A program made the translations under genes and the position numbers. Of a stretch of DNA of 50,531 bases, positions 29,982 to 38,556 are shown in pieces. Location: the IMG/VR virus record IMGVR_UViG_3300042559_000940, positions 1 through 50,531 of that record. One strand, 5' to 3'. Each line of letters begins with the position of its first letter. Position 1 is the first letter of the stretch. Under the pieces are notes generated by a model. That model saw nothing but the letters and a program-made list of their open reading frames with translations, searched no databases and was not told where the DNA came from. Origin of the DNA: a virus.

Positions 29982-30020
29982 TTGTAACAGTTTTATGACA
30001 ATTTTGTGAAATTTTTGTAA
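29982..30020 (-). promoter_or_regulatory. Pho-box-like PhoB binding array upstream of pstS
   Basis: Minus strand TTGTCATAAAACTGTTACAA (30001-29982) is close to the PhoB consensus CTGTCATAWAWCTGTCACAY. Directly upstream, TTACAAAAATT and TCACAAAATTG extend the same 11-base rhythm. This gives four phased half-sites ending about 60 bases before the pstS ATG. It suggests that host PhoB turns on phage pstS under phosphate starvation, as reported for some cyanophages. Confidence 0.7.
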
Positions 30021-30025
30021 AATCT

Positions 30026-30223
30026 TTATTTTAGTGACATTTTTTTTGACCATGCTTCTTCAAAGCCTTCTTCGTGAACAACATTTTCGTGATTACCCCA
30101 GATACGTTCAAAGTAGCCGTTGTATACACTCAATATGTCTTTTTCGCTCCAAGCGTCCGGAATTAGCTGGCCTTTAACAATCCAATAATATCTATTGGCT
30201 TCTTTATATTGATCTTGTGTCAC
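30026..30223 (-). CDS. Hypothetical protein (65 aa)
   Basis: A GTG start (30223) opens a tryptophan- and tyrosine-rich small protein (EANRYYWIVKGQLIPDAW). The context AAATAACTTGTGA is shared with the late-promoter region of the tmRNA. The Pho array begins only 6 bases after its stop. Function unknown. Confidence 0.55.
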   Translation of the reverse strand: MTQDQYKEANRYYWIVKGQLIPDAWSEKDILSVYNGYFERIWGNHENVVHEEGFEEAWSKKMSLK

Positions 30224-30230
30224 AAGTTAT

Positions 30231-30458
30231 TTATTTTTCGATACCTAGCGAATAGCATGATTCGGGATCAACCCATTCATCTTCCATTCCTAAGCTTTCT
30301 GTGTAATCAAATACAGTAATGCCTTTTAACCGTAGATAGGTAATATCCATCGGTCTTATCAACACTGGAAGACTGATTTCTCCGCAAGGATTGCCGAGCT
30401 TAACAGGCCAGTCTATATCTACAAGATGTGCTTTAACTTTCATCTTCGTTGATTTCAA
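30231..30458 (-). CDS. Hypothetical protein (75 aa)
   Basis: This small protein begins MKSTKMKVKAHLVDIDWPV and contains PCGEISLPVLIRPMDITYL. No known motif. It overlaps the 64-aa gene by 26 bases, so its true start may be the internal Met6. Confidence 0.55.
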   Translation of the reverse strand: MKSTKMKVKAHLVDIDWPVKLGNPCGEISLPVLIRPMDITYLRLKGITVFDYTESLGMEDEWVDPESCYSLGIEK

Positions 30459-30627
30459 CGTCTACTGTTTCTGTTTTCTTTTTTCTTTTTCCATAGAATC
30501 CGCCAGTGTATTCTATGTCTTCTGTGCGTTCACCTACTGGACAGACTTTTACTTGTCCGCCTTTGGATATAAATTCTTCTATAAGATTTTGAGGAGTATT
30601 GTGGTGATTTCTGCTTATTGAGTACAT
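30433..30627 (-). CDS. Hypothetical basic/acidic protein (64 aa)
   Basis: This short protein begins MYSISRNHHNTPQNLIEEF and has a lysine cluster (KRKKKTETVDVEINEDES) at the end. No family recognised. Confidence 0.55.
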   Translation of the reverse strand: MYSISRNHHNTPQNLIEEFISKGGQVKVCPVGERTEDIEYTGGFYGKRKKKTETVDVEINEDES

Positions 30628-30637
30628 TTTTTTTCCA

Positions 30638-30961
30638 TTATTTAAAATTTTCTACTACAGCCTTAAAGATTTCTTCTAAACTTAAGTGTGCTTGGTCTGG
30701 GTGCATTTTCATAACTTGCTGATTAAATTCGTCATTAAAATTACTAGTAAGTCCAAACAATACTAGTAAATCTTCTTGGGTTAATTCATCACCAATCTGT
30801 GTTGCTGCCCAAATAGCCGACATTAATACTAAATGAACAGACAAATCGTTATTTGTTATTTTGTTTGATAAAATAAAATTAACTGCTTTTTTTCTTATAT
30901 TGAAATAATATTCTACACGTTTACCAATATTATATAGATAATCGATGTTTTCTTGATTCAT
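30638..30961 (-). CDS. Hypothetical helical protein (107 aa)
   Basis: This mostly helical soluble protein (NIDYLYNIGKRVEYYFNIR, QEDLLVLFGLTSNFNDEF) has no recognised motif. It shares one base with the next gene's stop (TAATG-type junction). Confidence 0.65.
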   Translation of the reverse strand: MNQENIDYLYNIGKRVEYYFNIRKKAVNFILSNKITNNDLSVHLVLMSAIWAATQIGDELTQEDLLVLFGLTSNFNDEFNQQVMKMHPDQAHLSLEEIFKAVVENFK

Positions 30962-31233
30962 TAAAATCTAGACTCCGGTATAAAGTAGTACAATAAGCTT
31001 CCAGAAGGAGAAATAGCTTTTTCTAACTCACGTGTTCTAAAAAAATCAATACTATGGTTTTTACGTCTTACAGTCCACATGTCAGACATTGTTTCTCTGT
31101 TTACGTAAATGTACGGTGATTCGTTACGTTCAAATGAAACAGCTCTGTATTCTAGTGTTTTTCCATCAAACATCACAGGATCAATACCATACTCTAACTT
31201 AATGTAATTTCTAAGATCTTTTAGTGTGTTCAT
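30961..31233 (-). CDS. Hypothetical protein (90 aa)
   Basis: A basic small protein (MNTLKDLRNYIKLEYGIDPV) preceded by AGGAGAACAGC and a late-like AATAAATA (31251-31258). Family not recognised. Confidence 0.65.
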   Translation of the reverse strand: MNTLKDLRNYIKLEYGIDPVMFDGKTLEYRAVSFERNESPYIYVNRETMSDMWTVRRKNHSIDFFRTRELEKAISPSGSLLYYFIPESRF

Positions 31234-31256
31234 GCTGTTCTCCTATACTGTATTTA

Positions 31257-31436
31257 TTATAGGTCACTTTTCTTTTCTTGTATTTCTTTTCTTCGTTCTG
31301 TGATAAGATCTTTCATGTTGTTGAGTGCTTGTCTCGCACGAACAGCACTAGTCTTGATGCCTTTTGCTTCAAACTTATCGTTTTCTTGCAAATAAATAGC
31401 CCAAGCTAGTTTTAGCTGTTCGTGCGTATCACTCAC
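31257..31436 (-). CDS. Small lysine/arginine-rich helical protein, GTG start (59 aa)
   Basis: A GTG at 31434-31436 overlaps the stop of the HAD-like gene (GGTGAGTGA). The frame gives HEQLKLAWAIYLQENDKF and a basic helix (AVRARQALNNMKDLITERRK). It resembles small histone-like or hypothetical proteins often found in large phages. The overlap supports translational coupling. Confidence 0.6.
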   Translation of the reverse strand: MSDTHEQLKLAWAIYLQENDKFEAKGIKTSAVRARQALNNMKDLITERRKEIQEKKSDL

Positions 31437-32001
31437 CGAGAACTACCTCACAGATTTCTTTCCATGTTTTGACACGAATCACTGCTGGATTAGTATACCA
31501 CTGATTGTGTGAATGGTCAATCAAGATCGGCCGTAGACCAAATTTTAAACCAGTGTCGCAGTTTTCTGGCTTATCCTCGATCCACCATAACCCAGTGTCG
31601 GCGTACTTTTCCAATGCTTCGTCTTTGTCTGCACCAGTATCGAGACAGATTAAGTGTTCAAATGCATCAGTTCCAAAACGAGAACGAAGATTAGTCCATC
31701 GCAGAGAATGTGCAAACGGATCTTTGCTTAGGCTAGTAATAGCATCAAACGTATAACCGGCTTCAACTAAACGTGCTATTCCACTGCGAGCATCACGAAA
31801 AGCTGGCAAGTTACTGATCCAAGCACTTTCGTTAAAATCACGAACAAGATCACGCTTTTCACTTTTCGGAATAGCATAGGCTATGTCGAGGTTATATGTA
31901 TCATGCACAACCTTGCTATAGCCTTTTTCAACCATCCATTCGTGGAAGGGAGTTTCCCAATCAAACGTGCAACCATCGCAGTCTGTTAAGATTTTCTTCA
32001 T
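31429..32001 (-). CDS. HAD-like phosphatase or nucleotidase (190 aa)
   Basis: Motif I of HAD enzymes is seen as ILTDCDGCTFDW (DxD), a possible motif II Ser/Thr in AITSLSKD, and acidic residues in WWIEDKPENCD near the C-terminus (motif IV). Such enzymes dephosphorylate nucleotides or small phosphoesters. A role in deoxynucleotide metabolism near nrdAB is plausible but inferred. Confidence 0.7.
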   Translation of the reverse strand: MKKILTDCDGCTFDWETPFHEWMVEKGYSKVVHDTYNLDIAYAIPKSEKRDLVRDFNESAWISNLPAFRDARSGIARLVEAGYTFDAITSLSKDPFAHSLRWTNLRSRFGTDAFEHLICLDTGADKDEALEKYADTGLWWIEDKPENCDTGLKFGLRPILIDHSHNQWYTNPAVIRVKTWKEICEVVLGE

Positions 32002-32015
32002 TTTTTACCTATATG

Positions 32016-32333
32016 TTATTGCGGTCCGCCATCGCCGGAAACGCTGTTATCAGTTCCTGTTCTAGAAGCACTGCCGACGATTGTTCCAGTGTAGGTTCCG
32101 GTGAATGGGTCGTCTTTCCTAGCAACACGTTGGCCTTCGGCAATTATGTTACCCGAAGCTACACTTATTTTACCTTTGTGTCCGCAATCAGCTGTTACTT
32201 CGTCACCGACTCTTGCTGCTAACTTACCTTCGATAAATGTTATTGTTGCACTTCCGGTAATTTTTCCGCTTTGAGGACCGTGTATGCTACAAACACCTGT
32301 AGTTTCGTCGTCTAGTCTAGCAAAGTTTGTCAT
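32016..32333 (-). CDS. PAAR-motif tail-spike tip protein (105 aa)
   Basis: PAAR proteins cap the tail spike and sharpen it for membrane piercing. FIEGKLAARVGDEVTADCGH with NIIAEGQRVARKDDPFTG matches the PAAR repeat and metal-binding pattern. A Gly/Ser/Thr-rich tail follows. It supports a contractile-tail (myovirus) phage. Confidence 0.85.
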   Translation of the reverse strand: MTNFARLDDETTGVCSIHGPQSGKITGSATITFIEGKLAARVGDEVTADCGHKGKISVASGNIIAEGQRVARKDDPFTGTYTGTIVGSASRTGTDNSVSGDGGPQ

Positions 32334-32620
32334 ACAAGTTTGATTCCGCTAGTGCTGCTAATATATTGTTTAGCCATTTCGCTATCAGTTTTAGCAATAA
32401 AGATTACTGCATTTTTGTTAATCTCAATTTTTGTATCCGGATTAACTGTAAACGTATAAGGACCCAATCCTAGTCCTTGCGGTGTTGCCATAATTGCCAT
32501 TGGCTTGGAAACCACATAAGTGTTTGGTTTAGTTTCTACAAGTCTAGCAACCAGCTCGTCGCCGTTAAACGTTTTGATAGTAACAGTGTCACCGTCTTTC
32601 ATAGGTGCTTCAATAAGCAT
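32330..32620 (-). CDS. Conserved phage protein (96 aa)
   Basis: This beta-rich protein (GDTVTIKTFNGDELVARLVE) resembles a small conserved protein I recall from T4-like cyanophages. Function unknown. It is coupled to the PAAR gene by a 4-base overlap and shares one base with the glutaredoxin stop. Confidence 0.65.
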   Translation of the reverse strand: MLIEAPMKDGDTVTIKTFNGDELVARLVETKPNTYVVSKPMAIMATPQGLGLGPYTFTVNPDTKIEINKNAVIFIAKTDSEMAKQYISSTSGIKLV

Positions 32621-32871
32621 TAATCATTTCTCCACATGTCATGATCTTCAAAATATTTTTCAAGTGCATCTGATCCGCCAATATAATTTCCGTGCAAGAA
32701 AATCTGCGGAACAGTTCGTGCGTTGGGAACTGCTTCTAACAATTGCTCTTTAGTCCACGGCCCGGTGCTAATGTTTCTTTCTTCGTAACGAATACCTTTA
32801 CCATCCAGCATACGTTTTGCTTTTACGCAATACGGACAATTGTCTTTGCTCCAAACGATAGTTCCACTCAT
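32620..32871 (-). CDS. Glutaredoxin (83 aa)
   Basis: Thioredoxin fold with active site CPYC in WSKDNCPYCVKAKRML, cis-Pro motif RTVPQIF and glutathione loop GGSDALEKY. It can reduce ribonucleotide reductase. It lies directly downstream of nrdB and the tiny 28-aa gene, with translational overlap, as in phage nrd operons. Confidence 0.9.
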   Translation of the reverse strand: MSGTIVWSKDNCPYCVKAKRMLDGKGIRYEERNISTGPWTKEQLLEAVPNARTVPQIFLHGNYIGGSDALEKYFEDHDMWRND

Positions 32872-32954
32872 TTCCTTTTTTTTCCAATCTTTACTGCTCT
32901 TTTTGCCGCTGCTTTAACTTTTGCAGGACCGCGAGGCTTACGAGGTTTTCTCAT
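32868..32954 (-). CDS. Tiny highly basic protein between nrdB and glutaredoxin (28 aa)
   Basis: Its ATG overlaps the nrdB TGA and its TGA overlaps the glutaredoxin ATG, so all three can be translated in series. The peptide begins MRKPRKPRGPAKVKAAAKRA and is almost wholly Lys, Arg, Ala and Pro, resembling a nucleic-acid-binding tail. Function unknown. Confidence 0.6.
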   Translation of the reverse strand: MRKPRKPRGPAKVKAAAKRAVKIGKKRK

Positions 32955-34078
32955 AGGCTTAACCCTTTAAATGTATCGTCATCGATGTCTCGCTTGATAT
33001 CACCGATGATATAAGAACTAATTTCTGTTTCCTGTGGTGCAACCTGTACTTCTGCACCCGAGATCCACTTTTCAGTCCAAGGAAGTGGATTGCTTTTAAC
33101 GTTGTATGGGCAAGGAAGATTAACCTTTTTCATTCGACGTGCTGCAATCCATTCAATGTATTCGCATAACAGTTGCTTGTTCAAGCCGATCATGCTGCCG
33201 TCTTTAAACAAGTAGTCAGCCCACACTTTTTCTTGATTAACTGCATCAACAAACATCTTAACTGCTTCTTCTTGACATTCTTCTGCAATCTTAGCAAAGT
33301 CAGGATCGTCTTTGGCAAGCAGCCCGAGCAACAGTTGTGTGCTACCAAGATGCAGATTTTCATCACGTGCAATCAGTTTGATAATCTTAGCATTGCCTTC
33401 CATCTTCTTAAGTTCAGCAAATGCCCAACTACATGCAAAGCTAACATAGAAACGAACACCTTCGAGAATGTTCACACTCATCAGTGCAAGCCACAACTTC
33501 TTTTTAAGATCGTAAAGATCTACTGTGATAGTCTTGCCGTTAACTGTGTGAGTTCCTTCACCTAGCAGATTATACCACGATGCTAGTTCAATCAGATCGT
33601 CGTAATTTTTACTGATATCTTCTGCACAATCCACAATCTCTTCGATGTCCATCATTTCGTCGAAGATCTTGCTAGGATTGTTATACACGTTTCTGATAAT
33701 GTGAGTGTAACTACGGCTATGGATGCTTTCGCTAAACGTCCAAGTTAGAATCCAATTTTCAAGTTCGGGCAAACTAACAATAGGACTAAAAGCTTCAACT
33801 GGGGCACGACCCTGCACAGAATCTAGCAAAATCTGACGCTTTAGATTGCTGGTAAAAATATGTTGTTCGTGTTCGGTAAGAGCTTTAAACTCTGTTGCAT
33901 CTTTGTAAAGATCAAGTTCGCTGGGTCTCCAAAAGAATCCGTGTTGCTTGTCTGTAAATTTATCAAGCGACGGATACTTCATAGTATCGTAACGTTGAAC
34001 TGTTGGGCCGCCTGTGGGGTCGAGAAATGCTAAAACTTTTGTGTGATCAGCTTTATTATTAAGATCGAAAACGCTCAT
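32951..34078 (-). CDS. nrdB: Class Ia ribonucleotide reductase beta subunit NrdB (375 aa)
   Basis: NrdB makes the tyrosyl radical for deoxynucleotide synthesis. All key parts are present: ILLDSVQG (Asp ligand), FSESIHSRSYTHIIRN (Glu, His and the radical Tyr), LEGVRFYV (Glu) and RDENLH (Glu, His). The length and HTVNGKT insert match the E. coli-type class Ia protein. It follows nrdA across a hairpin with an ATATAAATC site, so it may have its own late expression. Confidence 0.95.
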   Translation of the reverse strand: MSVFDLNNKADHTKVLAFLDPTGGPTVQRYDTMKYPSLDKFTDKQHGFFWRPSELDLYKDATEFKALTEHEQHIFTSNLKRQILLDSVQGRAPVEAFSPIVSLPELENWILTWTFSESIHSRSYTHIIRNVYNNPSKIFDEMMDIEEIVDCAEDISKNYDDLIELASWYNLLGEGTHTVNGKTITVDLYDLKKKLWLALMSVNILEGVRFYVSFACSWAFAELKKMEGNAKIIKLIARDENLHLGSTQLLLGLLAKDDPDFAKIAEECQEEAVKMFVDAVNQEKVWADYLFKDGSMIGLNKQLLCEYIEWIAARRMKKVNLPCPYNVKSNPLPWTEKWISGAEVQVAPQETEISSYIIGDIKRDIDDDTFKGLSL

Positions 34079-34114
34079 AATCTGTCCTTAAGTAGATTTA
34101 TATATAAGAATATA

Positions 34115-34134
34115 ACAGAGCCCGTAGGCTCTGT
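34115..34134 (-). terminator. nrdA-nrdB intergenic hairpin with cUACGg tetraloop
   Basis: ACAGAGCC-CGTA-GGCTCTGT. The minus-strand loop is TACG closed by C-G, as in the 14670 terminator, followed by TATATTC. It may end or attenuate transcription between nrdA and nrdB. Confidence 0.55.
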
Positions 34135-34137
34135 CAA

Positions 34138-36447
34138 TCATATTGTGCAGCTTTCGCAGGCAACGTCGTCACTAATTTGTAATTCTGCTTCGAATACATC
34201 TTCTTTGGCAAATTTAGATAAATCTACTTCGCCTGCGCCGTCGTTTGTATTAAAGTAATACAACTGCTTTCCACCGTACTTGTAGAACATAATCATGTGC
34301 TGTAGCATAACACTCATTGGAATTTTTTCGTCGTTAAAGAAAATAGGATTGTAACTGGTGTTTACTGAAATACCTTGGTCAATATATTTCTGTAAGACAG
34401 CCATGATCTTTAGATAGCCTTCGGGCGACTTCTGATCCCAAAGCAGATCGTATTTGTTCTTTAAACGCTTGTATTCTGGAACAACTTGCTTGAGAACACC
34501 GTGCTTGCTTTGCTTAACTGAAATGTAGGCACGTGGTGGTTCAATACCGTTTGTAGCATTTGCTATTTGTGCAGATGTTTCGCTGGGCATCAGTGCCATT
34601 AGTGTGCTGTTGCGAATACCTGTCTCCCGTAGTTGAGCACGAAGACTGTCCCAATCCATGCGTTCGACATGCGGAACAAGAGTATCTACATCTTTCTTGT
34701 AAGTTTGATTAGGAGTAATACCGTGACCATACTTGGTTTCTAAATTACCACTTGGTGCACCTTGCTCCTTAGCAATGTCTGCACTAGCTTTGATTAGATA
34801 GTAACTCCAAGCTTCTGCCCATTCATCAATCACAGCAAGACCTGCTGTATCGATGTGCTGATAGGAAAGGCCGTGCTTGGCCATCCAGTATGCAAAATTG
34901 ATGATACCAATTCCTAATGGACGACGCTTTTCAGTTGAAAGACGTGCTGCTAGAACAGGATAATCTTGATAGCTTAACAGTGCATCAAGTCCGCGAACTG
35001 CAAGAGTACATACACGCTCAAAGTCTGCTGGTGTTTTAATATTACCCCAGTTAATGGCGGAAAGGGTGCAAAGGCTGATTTCTCCCTCCGGATCATTTAA
35101 ATCATTTAATGGCTTGGTCGGAAGATCAATTTCTGCACAAAGATTGCTTTGACGAATAGGTGCAACTTCGGGCAAGAACGATCCGTGGTCGTTTGCATTG
35201 TCTACATTCTGCAAATAGATGCGGCCGGTTGCTTTGCGTTCTTCCATAAATGAACCAAACAAGTCTGCTGCTCTAACAGTCTTTTTACGAATTCTTGTAT
35301 TGCGTTCTGCTGTTTCATAAAGCTCTTTAAACTTTTCTTGATCTGCAAAAAACGCATCATACAGTCCAGGAACATCGCTAGGCGAAAATAGTGTGATATT
35401 TCCTCCGGTAATTAGACGCTCGTACATTAGTTTGTTAAACTGTACACCGTAGTCCATATGACGTACACGAGTTTCTTCTGTGCCTTTGTTATTCTTCAAC
35501 ACAAGAAGATCTTCAACTTCTAAGTGCCAGGCAGGATAGTATATAGTTGCTGCTCCTCCACGAACACCGCCTTGACTACAGCTTTTAACGGCTGCTTGGA
35601 ACATTTTGTAGAAAGGAATAATACCAGTATGATATGCATCACCTTTGCGAACAGGCGATCCAACTGCACGTATTTTCCCGCCGCCGACACCAATGCCAGC
35701 TTTTTGACTCACATACTTAACAATAGCACTGGTTGTAGCATTGATACTGTCAAGGCTATCATCAGATTCAATAAGGACGCAACTACTGAACTGTCTTTGA
35801 GGTGTGCGAACACCAGCCATAACAGGAGTAGGCAAACTGATATCATGAAGAGATATAGCATCATAGTAATCTTTGACCCATTGTAGTCTTGTTTCTTTTG
35901 GATAACTTTGAAACAGTGTTGCAGCGATTAAAATATAGCACATCTGCGGAGTTTCAAAGATTTCACCTGTTACACGATTCTGTGCTAGATACTTGCCTCT
36001 TAGTTGCTCCATTGCAACATAAGTTAAGTTTTCGTCACGTTCGTGCTTAACAAAACTATTAATTTTTTCCCATTCTTCGTCAGTATAATAGTTGATTAGT
36101 TCTGTATCGTAAAAACCGTTTTCAATATTGCGAACTACAAGTTCTTTTACTGTGCATGGTTTATACTGCCCGTATACTTCTTTTCGTAGTCCATAATTGA
36201 TTAGTCTGCCACCTACGTATTGGTAATTTGGATTTTCTTCCGAAATAAGATCTGCTGCTGCCTTGATAAGTGTTTCTTGAATGTCGTTTGTTTTAATACC
36301 ATTGTAAAATTGTATTTGACTTTTAATTTCAACTTCGCTAGGACTTACTCCTGTAATACCCTCACATGCATGAAAAACTACTTTGTGTAACTTTTCGATA
36401 TCAAGGGGTTCTTTTTTACCATTACGTTTGGTGACTTGAATCATCAT
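34138..36447 (-). CDS. nrdA: Class Ia ribonucleotide reductase alpha subunit NrdA (769 aa)
   Basis: NrdA reduces ribonucleotides to deoxyribonucleotides. The order is an N-terminal ATP-cone (1-90), the SSCVLIESDDSLDSI region with a catalytic Cys, GGGKIRAVGSP, the NLCAEIDLPT motif, SLCTLSAINWGN, PLGIGIINFA and PSETSAQIANATNG. The C-terminal redox tail is ACESCTI. All signs of an active class Ia enzyme are visible. ATG follows AGAGGAATTTA. Confidence 0.95.
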   Translation of the reverse strand: MMIQVTKRNGKKEPLDIEKLHKVVFHACEGITGVSPSEVEIKSQIQFYNGIKTNDIQETLIKAAADLISEENPNYQYVGGRLINYGLRKEVYGQYKPCTVKELVVRNIENGFYDTELINYYTDEEWEKINSFVKHERDENLTYVAMEQLRGKYLAQNRVTGEIFETPQMCYILIAATLFQSYPKETRLQWVKDYYDAISLHDISLPTPVMAGVRTPQRQFSSCVLIESDDSLDSINATTSAIVKYVSQKAGIGVGGGKIRAVGSPVRKGDAYHTGIIPFYKMFQAAVKSCSQGGVRGGAATIYYPAWHLEVEDLLVLKNNKGTEETRVRHMDYGVQFNKLMYERLITGGNITLFSPSDVPGLYDAFFADQEKFKELYETAERNTRIRKKTVRAADLFGSFMEERKATGRIYLQNVDNANDHGSFLPEVAPIRQSNLCAEIDLPTKPLNDLNDPEGEISLCTLSAINWGNIKTPADFERVCTLAVRGLDALLSYQDYPVLAARLSTEKRRPLGIGIINFAYWMAKHGLSYQHIDTAGLAVIDEWAEAWSYYLIKASADIAKEQGAPSGNLETKYGHGITPNQTYKKDVDTLVPHVERMDWDSLRAQLRETGIRNSTLMALMPSETSAQIANATNGIEPPRAYISVKQSKHGVLKQVVPEYKRLKNKYDLLWDQKSPEGYLKIMAVLQKYIDQGISVNTSYNPIFFNDEKIPMSVMLQHMIMFYKYGGKQLYYFNTNDGAGEVDLSKFAKEDVFEAELQISDDVACESCTI

Positions 36448-36484
36448 TAAATTCCTCTTTAAGACTCTATAATTTGTTAGATAT

Positions 36485-36910
36485 TTATTGTAGGGCAGGT
36501 AGCCGATAAGATTTTTCGAATTGCAGAGATGGTGGTAAATCTACAACTTTTATTGCACAATTTCTATTGTATCCAATAACACAATTGTCAACAAAAAGTA
36601 GATATTTTATCTCTGACTTTTCCTTATCGGTACAGATATGTATCTCAAATTGAGCCTCAGAAAAGCGAGTGGTTAATTGCAAAGTATAGGCAATTCCTAA
36701 AATTAATGCAAAATTACAATAATTATTTTCTCTTAAAAGTGACCAAGGATCTAGCCAACTGGTCTGGTCATATGGATCAACCTGTATGTTAACTAAAGGA
36801 GCACGATTATAAAAATCTATGACCTCTTGTATTGGGTTGTGAGAAAACTCTAGCTGATTTCTAAAATCAGCCCAGGCTCGCAGCCTGTCCTCAAATCTTT
36901 TATCAAACAT
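36485..36910 (-). CDS. Conserved phage hypothetical protein (141 aa)
   Basis: This soluble protein with RLRAWADFRNQLEFSHNPIQ and IEIHICTDKEKSE-like beta strands appears related to small proteins found next to marine phage fibre genes. It abuts the beta-helix tailspike gene upstream, so a role in the tail or its chaperoning is possible. Confidence 0.65.
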   Translation of the reverse strand: MFDKRFEDRLRAWADFRNQLEFSHNPIQEVIDFYNRAPLVNIQVDPYDQTSWLDPWSLLRENNYCNFALILGIAYTLQLTTRFSEAQFEIHICTDKEKSEIKYLLFVDNCVIGYNRNCAIKVVDLPPSLQFEKSYRLPALQ

Positions 36911-36913
36911 GTG

Positions 36914-38530
36914 TTACGATTTTACTCTTATTGTATAATAAAACTTGTCGTCTGCTGAAGCAATTGTGTTAATACAATTAATTCTAATAGTATCTTTGTT
37001 TAGATCGCCACCTAAGTCAGCAAACTCTGCATAAAAAGTTAATGCAGTGCTGTAATCAGTTGATGATCCTAAGTAGGTGTAATCGTCATTTACTGTAACT
37101 TCTTCTGTGTCCAAGTTACATACTATTTCAAGCACACCTTCTCTTACTATATTATTGTTAGTTTCTGTGTAAACATAATCAACAAATATAGTTCCGCTAT
37201 TGATAACAGGAAACTTTAGAATTTCCTGTGGATCACCGCTTGGTACTTTACCAGGCATATATCCTATTGTAATTTCATTAGCATAAGGTAGTCTAACGTT
37301 AGTTCTTCCGTGTATTTCAGGAACATAACGTGTATCAAAGTTTAGTACAGAAGGGTTGCCATCTTCGTTTGGTGTAAGTGATGCAGTTCTTTCAAAATAG
37401 TCGTTATCAGAAATGTTTGTGTTTGTTTCAAAACGTACATTAGAGTAAAACGGTATTGGAGTACCTGCACTGTTATTACCTACGTTTAGATATTTGTTTT
37501 CTCTGCTTACATTGTATTCACCATTTTTTACATAGATGCCTTCTTGATCTACGCGATCAAATATACATTTTTCAAAAGTGTTAAACAATGGACCGGTCAT
37601 TTGGTTATTACTACCAATGACGCTGTTTAGTCCAAATGCAATTGCTTGTTTAATCTTATAAAAAATGCAATTAGAGAAGACGTTATGTTTAACATCATCA
37701 TCACTATATACTGCATAATTAAAACTGTCAATCTCAATATTTTCAAAAAGATTGAATGATGATGTAATATCAGTTGCTGTTGCTGTTAATACTATTGCAC
37801 TGTGTGAAGTATTTGTAGCACCAAAGTCCCATGCACCTTCAAAACGTAAATTTTTAAACACACTGTTAACACCGGATGCAACTGTTATACCTTTGTAAGA
37901 TGTTGACGGTATTGATATAGTCATATCCGACATTTCAATGTATCTTGCTTGATTTAAGTTTGTGATTGTTTCTAACACATTGTTAGGATTATAGTGTATT
38001 GTTGTAAACGCATCACAGTTTGATGTAATGATTTTTGTTTTACCTTTTCCTGCACCTCTAAGTGTTACATAAGGAGGCAATTGTATTGTGCTGGAAATTA
38101 AATAGGTACCGGCAGGAAACCAAAGTATTACTCTACTAGCGTTATCGCTGTTTTTATAAAGATTGTTTACTGCATTTTCTATAGCTGTTGTTTGGTCAGT
38201 TCCGTCAGCTGTTGCTCCAAAAGAAAATACAGATACAAACTCGTCTAATCTTTCTTGTAAGGGTCTACTTACAGGTATTTGAGATCCCCAAAGATTGTCG
38301 TCTGGTTTATAAGTATACTGATCAGCAAGAGTAAAAATGTTGTCGTGTTCGGTAAGAACTTTTGTATTACCAACATACGGAGCACCTTCGCTTACTGACC
38401 CGTTTCCAATAAACAATTCTTGTGTATCAATTGCCCATCCAATTTCGCCCGACGCTAATTGAGGCATTCCGGTGTTGGTAAGTTTTCTACCTCTACGATG
38501 TTGAATTCTCGAGATTTGAACTACAGCCAT
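36914..38530 (-). CDS. Tail-fibre or tailspike with beta-helix (pectate-lyase-like) domain (538 aa)
   Basis: The N-terminal 50 residues (MAVVQISRIQHRRGRKLTNT, GWAIDTQELFIGNGSVSEGA) form the attachment region common to T4-like marine tail fibres. A right-handed beta-helix follows, starting at SFGATADGTDQTTAIENAVN (PF12708-type), and runs to about 420. A C-terminal beta domain completes it. It probably binds or cleaves host surface sugar. A late-like CATAAATA lies just upstream (38554-38561). Confidence 0.82.
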   Translation of the reverse strand: MAVVQISRIQHRRGRKLTNTGMPQLASGEIGWAIDTQELFIGNGSVSEGAPYVGNTKVLTEHDNIFTLADQYTYKPDDNLWGSQIPVSRPLQERLDEFVSVFSFGATADGTDQTTAIENAVNNLYKNSDNASRVILWFPAGTYLISSTIQLPPYVTLRGAGKGKTKIITSNCDAFTTIHYNPNNVLETITNLNQARYIEMSDMTISIPSTSYKGITVASGVNSVFKNLRFEGAWDFGATNTSHSAIVLTATATDITSSFNLFENIEIDSFNYAVYSDDDVKHNVFSNCIFYKIKQAIAFGLNSVIGSNNQMTGPLFNTFEKCIFDRVDQEGIYVKNGEYNVSRENKYLNVGNNSAGTPIPFYSNVRFETNTNISDNDYFERTASLTPNEDGNPSVLNFDTRYVPEIHGRTNVRLPYANEITIGYMPGKVPSGDPQEILKFPVINSGTIFVDYVYTETNNNIVREGVLEIVCNLDTEEVTVNDDYTYLGSSTDYSTALTFYAEFADLGGDLNKDTIRINCINTIASADDKFYYTIRVKS

Positions 38531-38556
38531 TTAACTACTCCTACGCTTTTATATAT

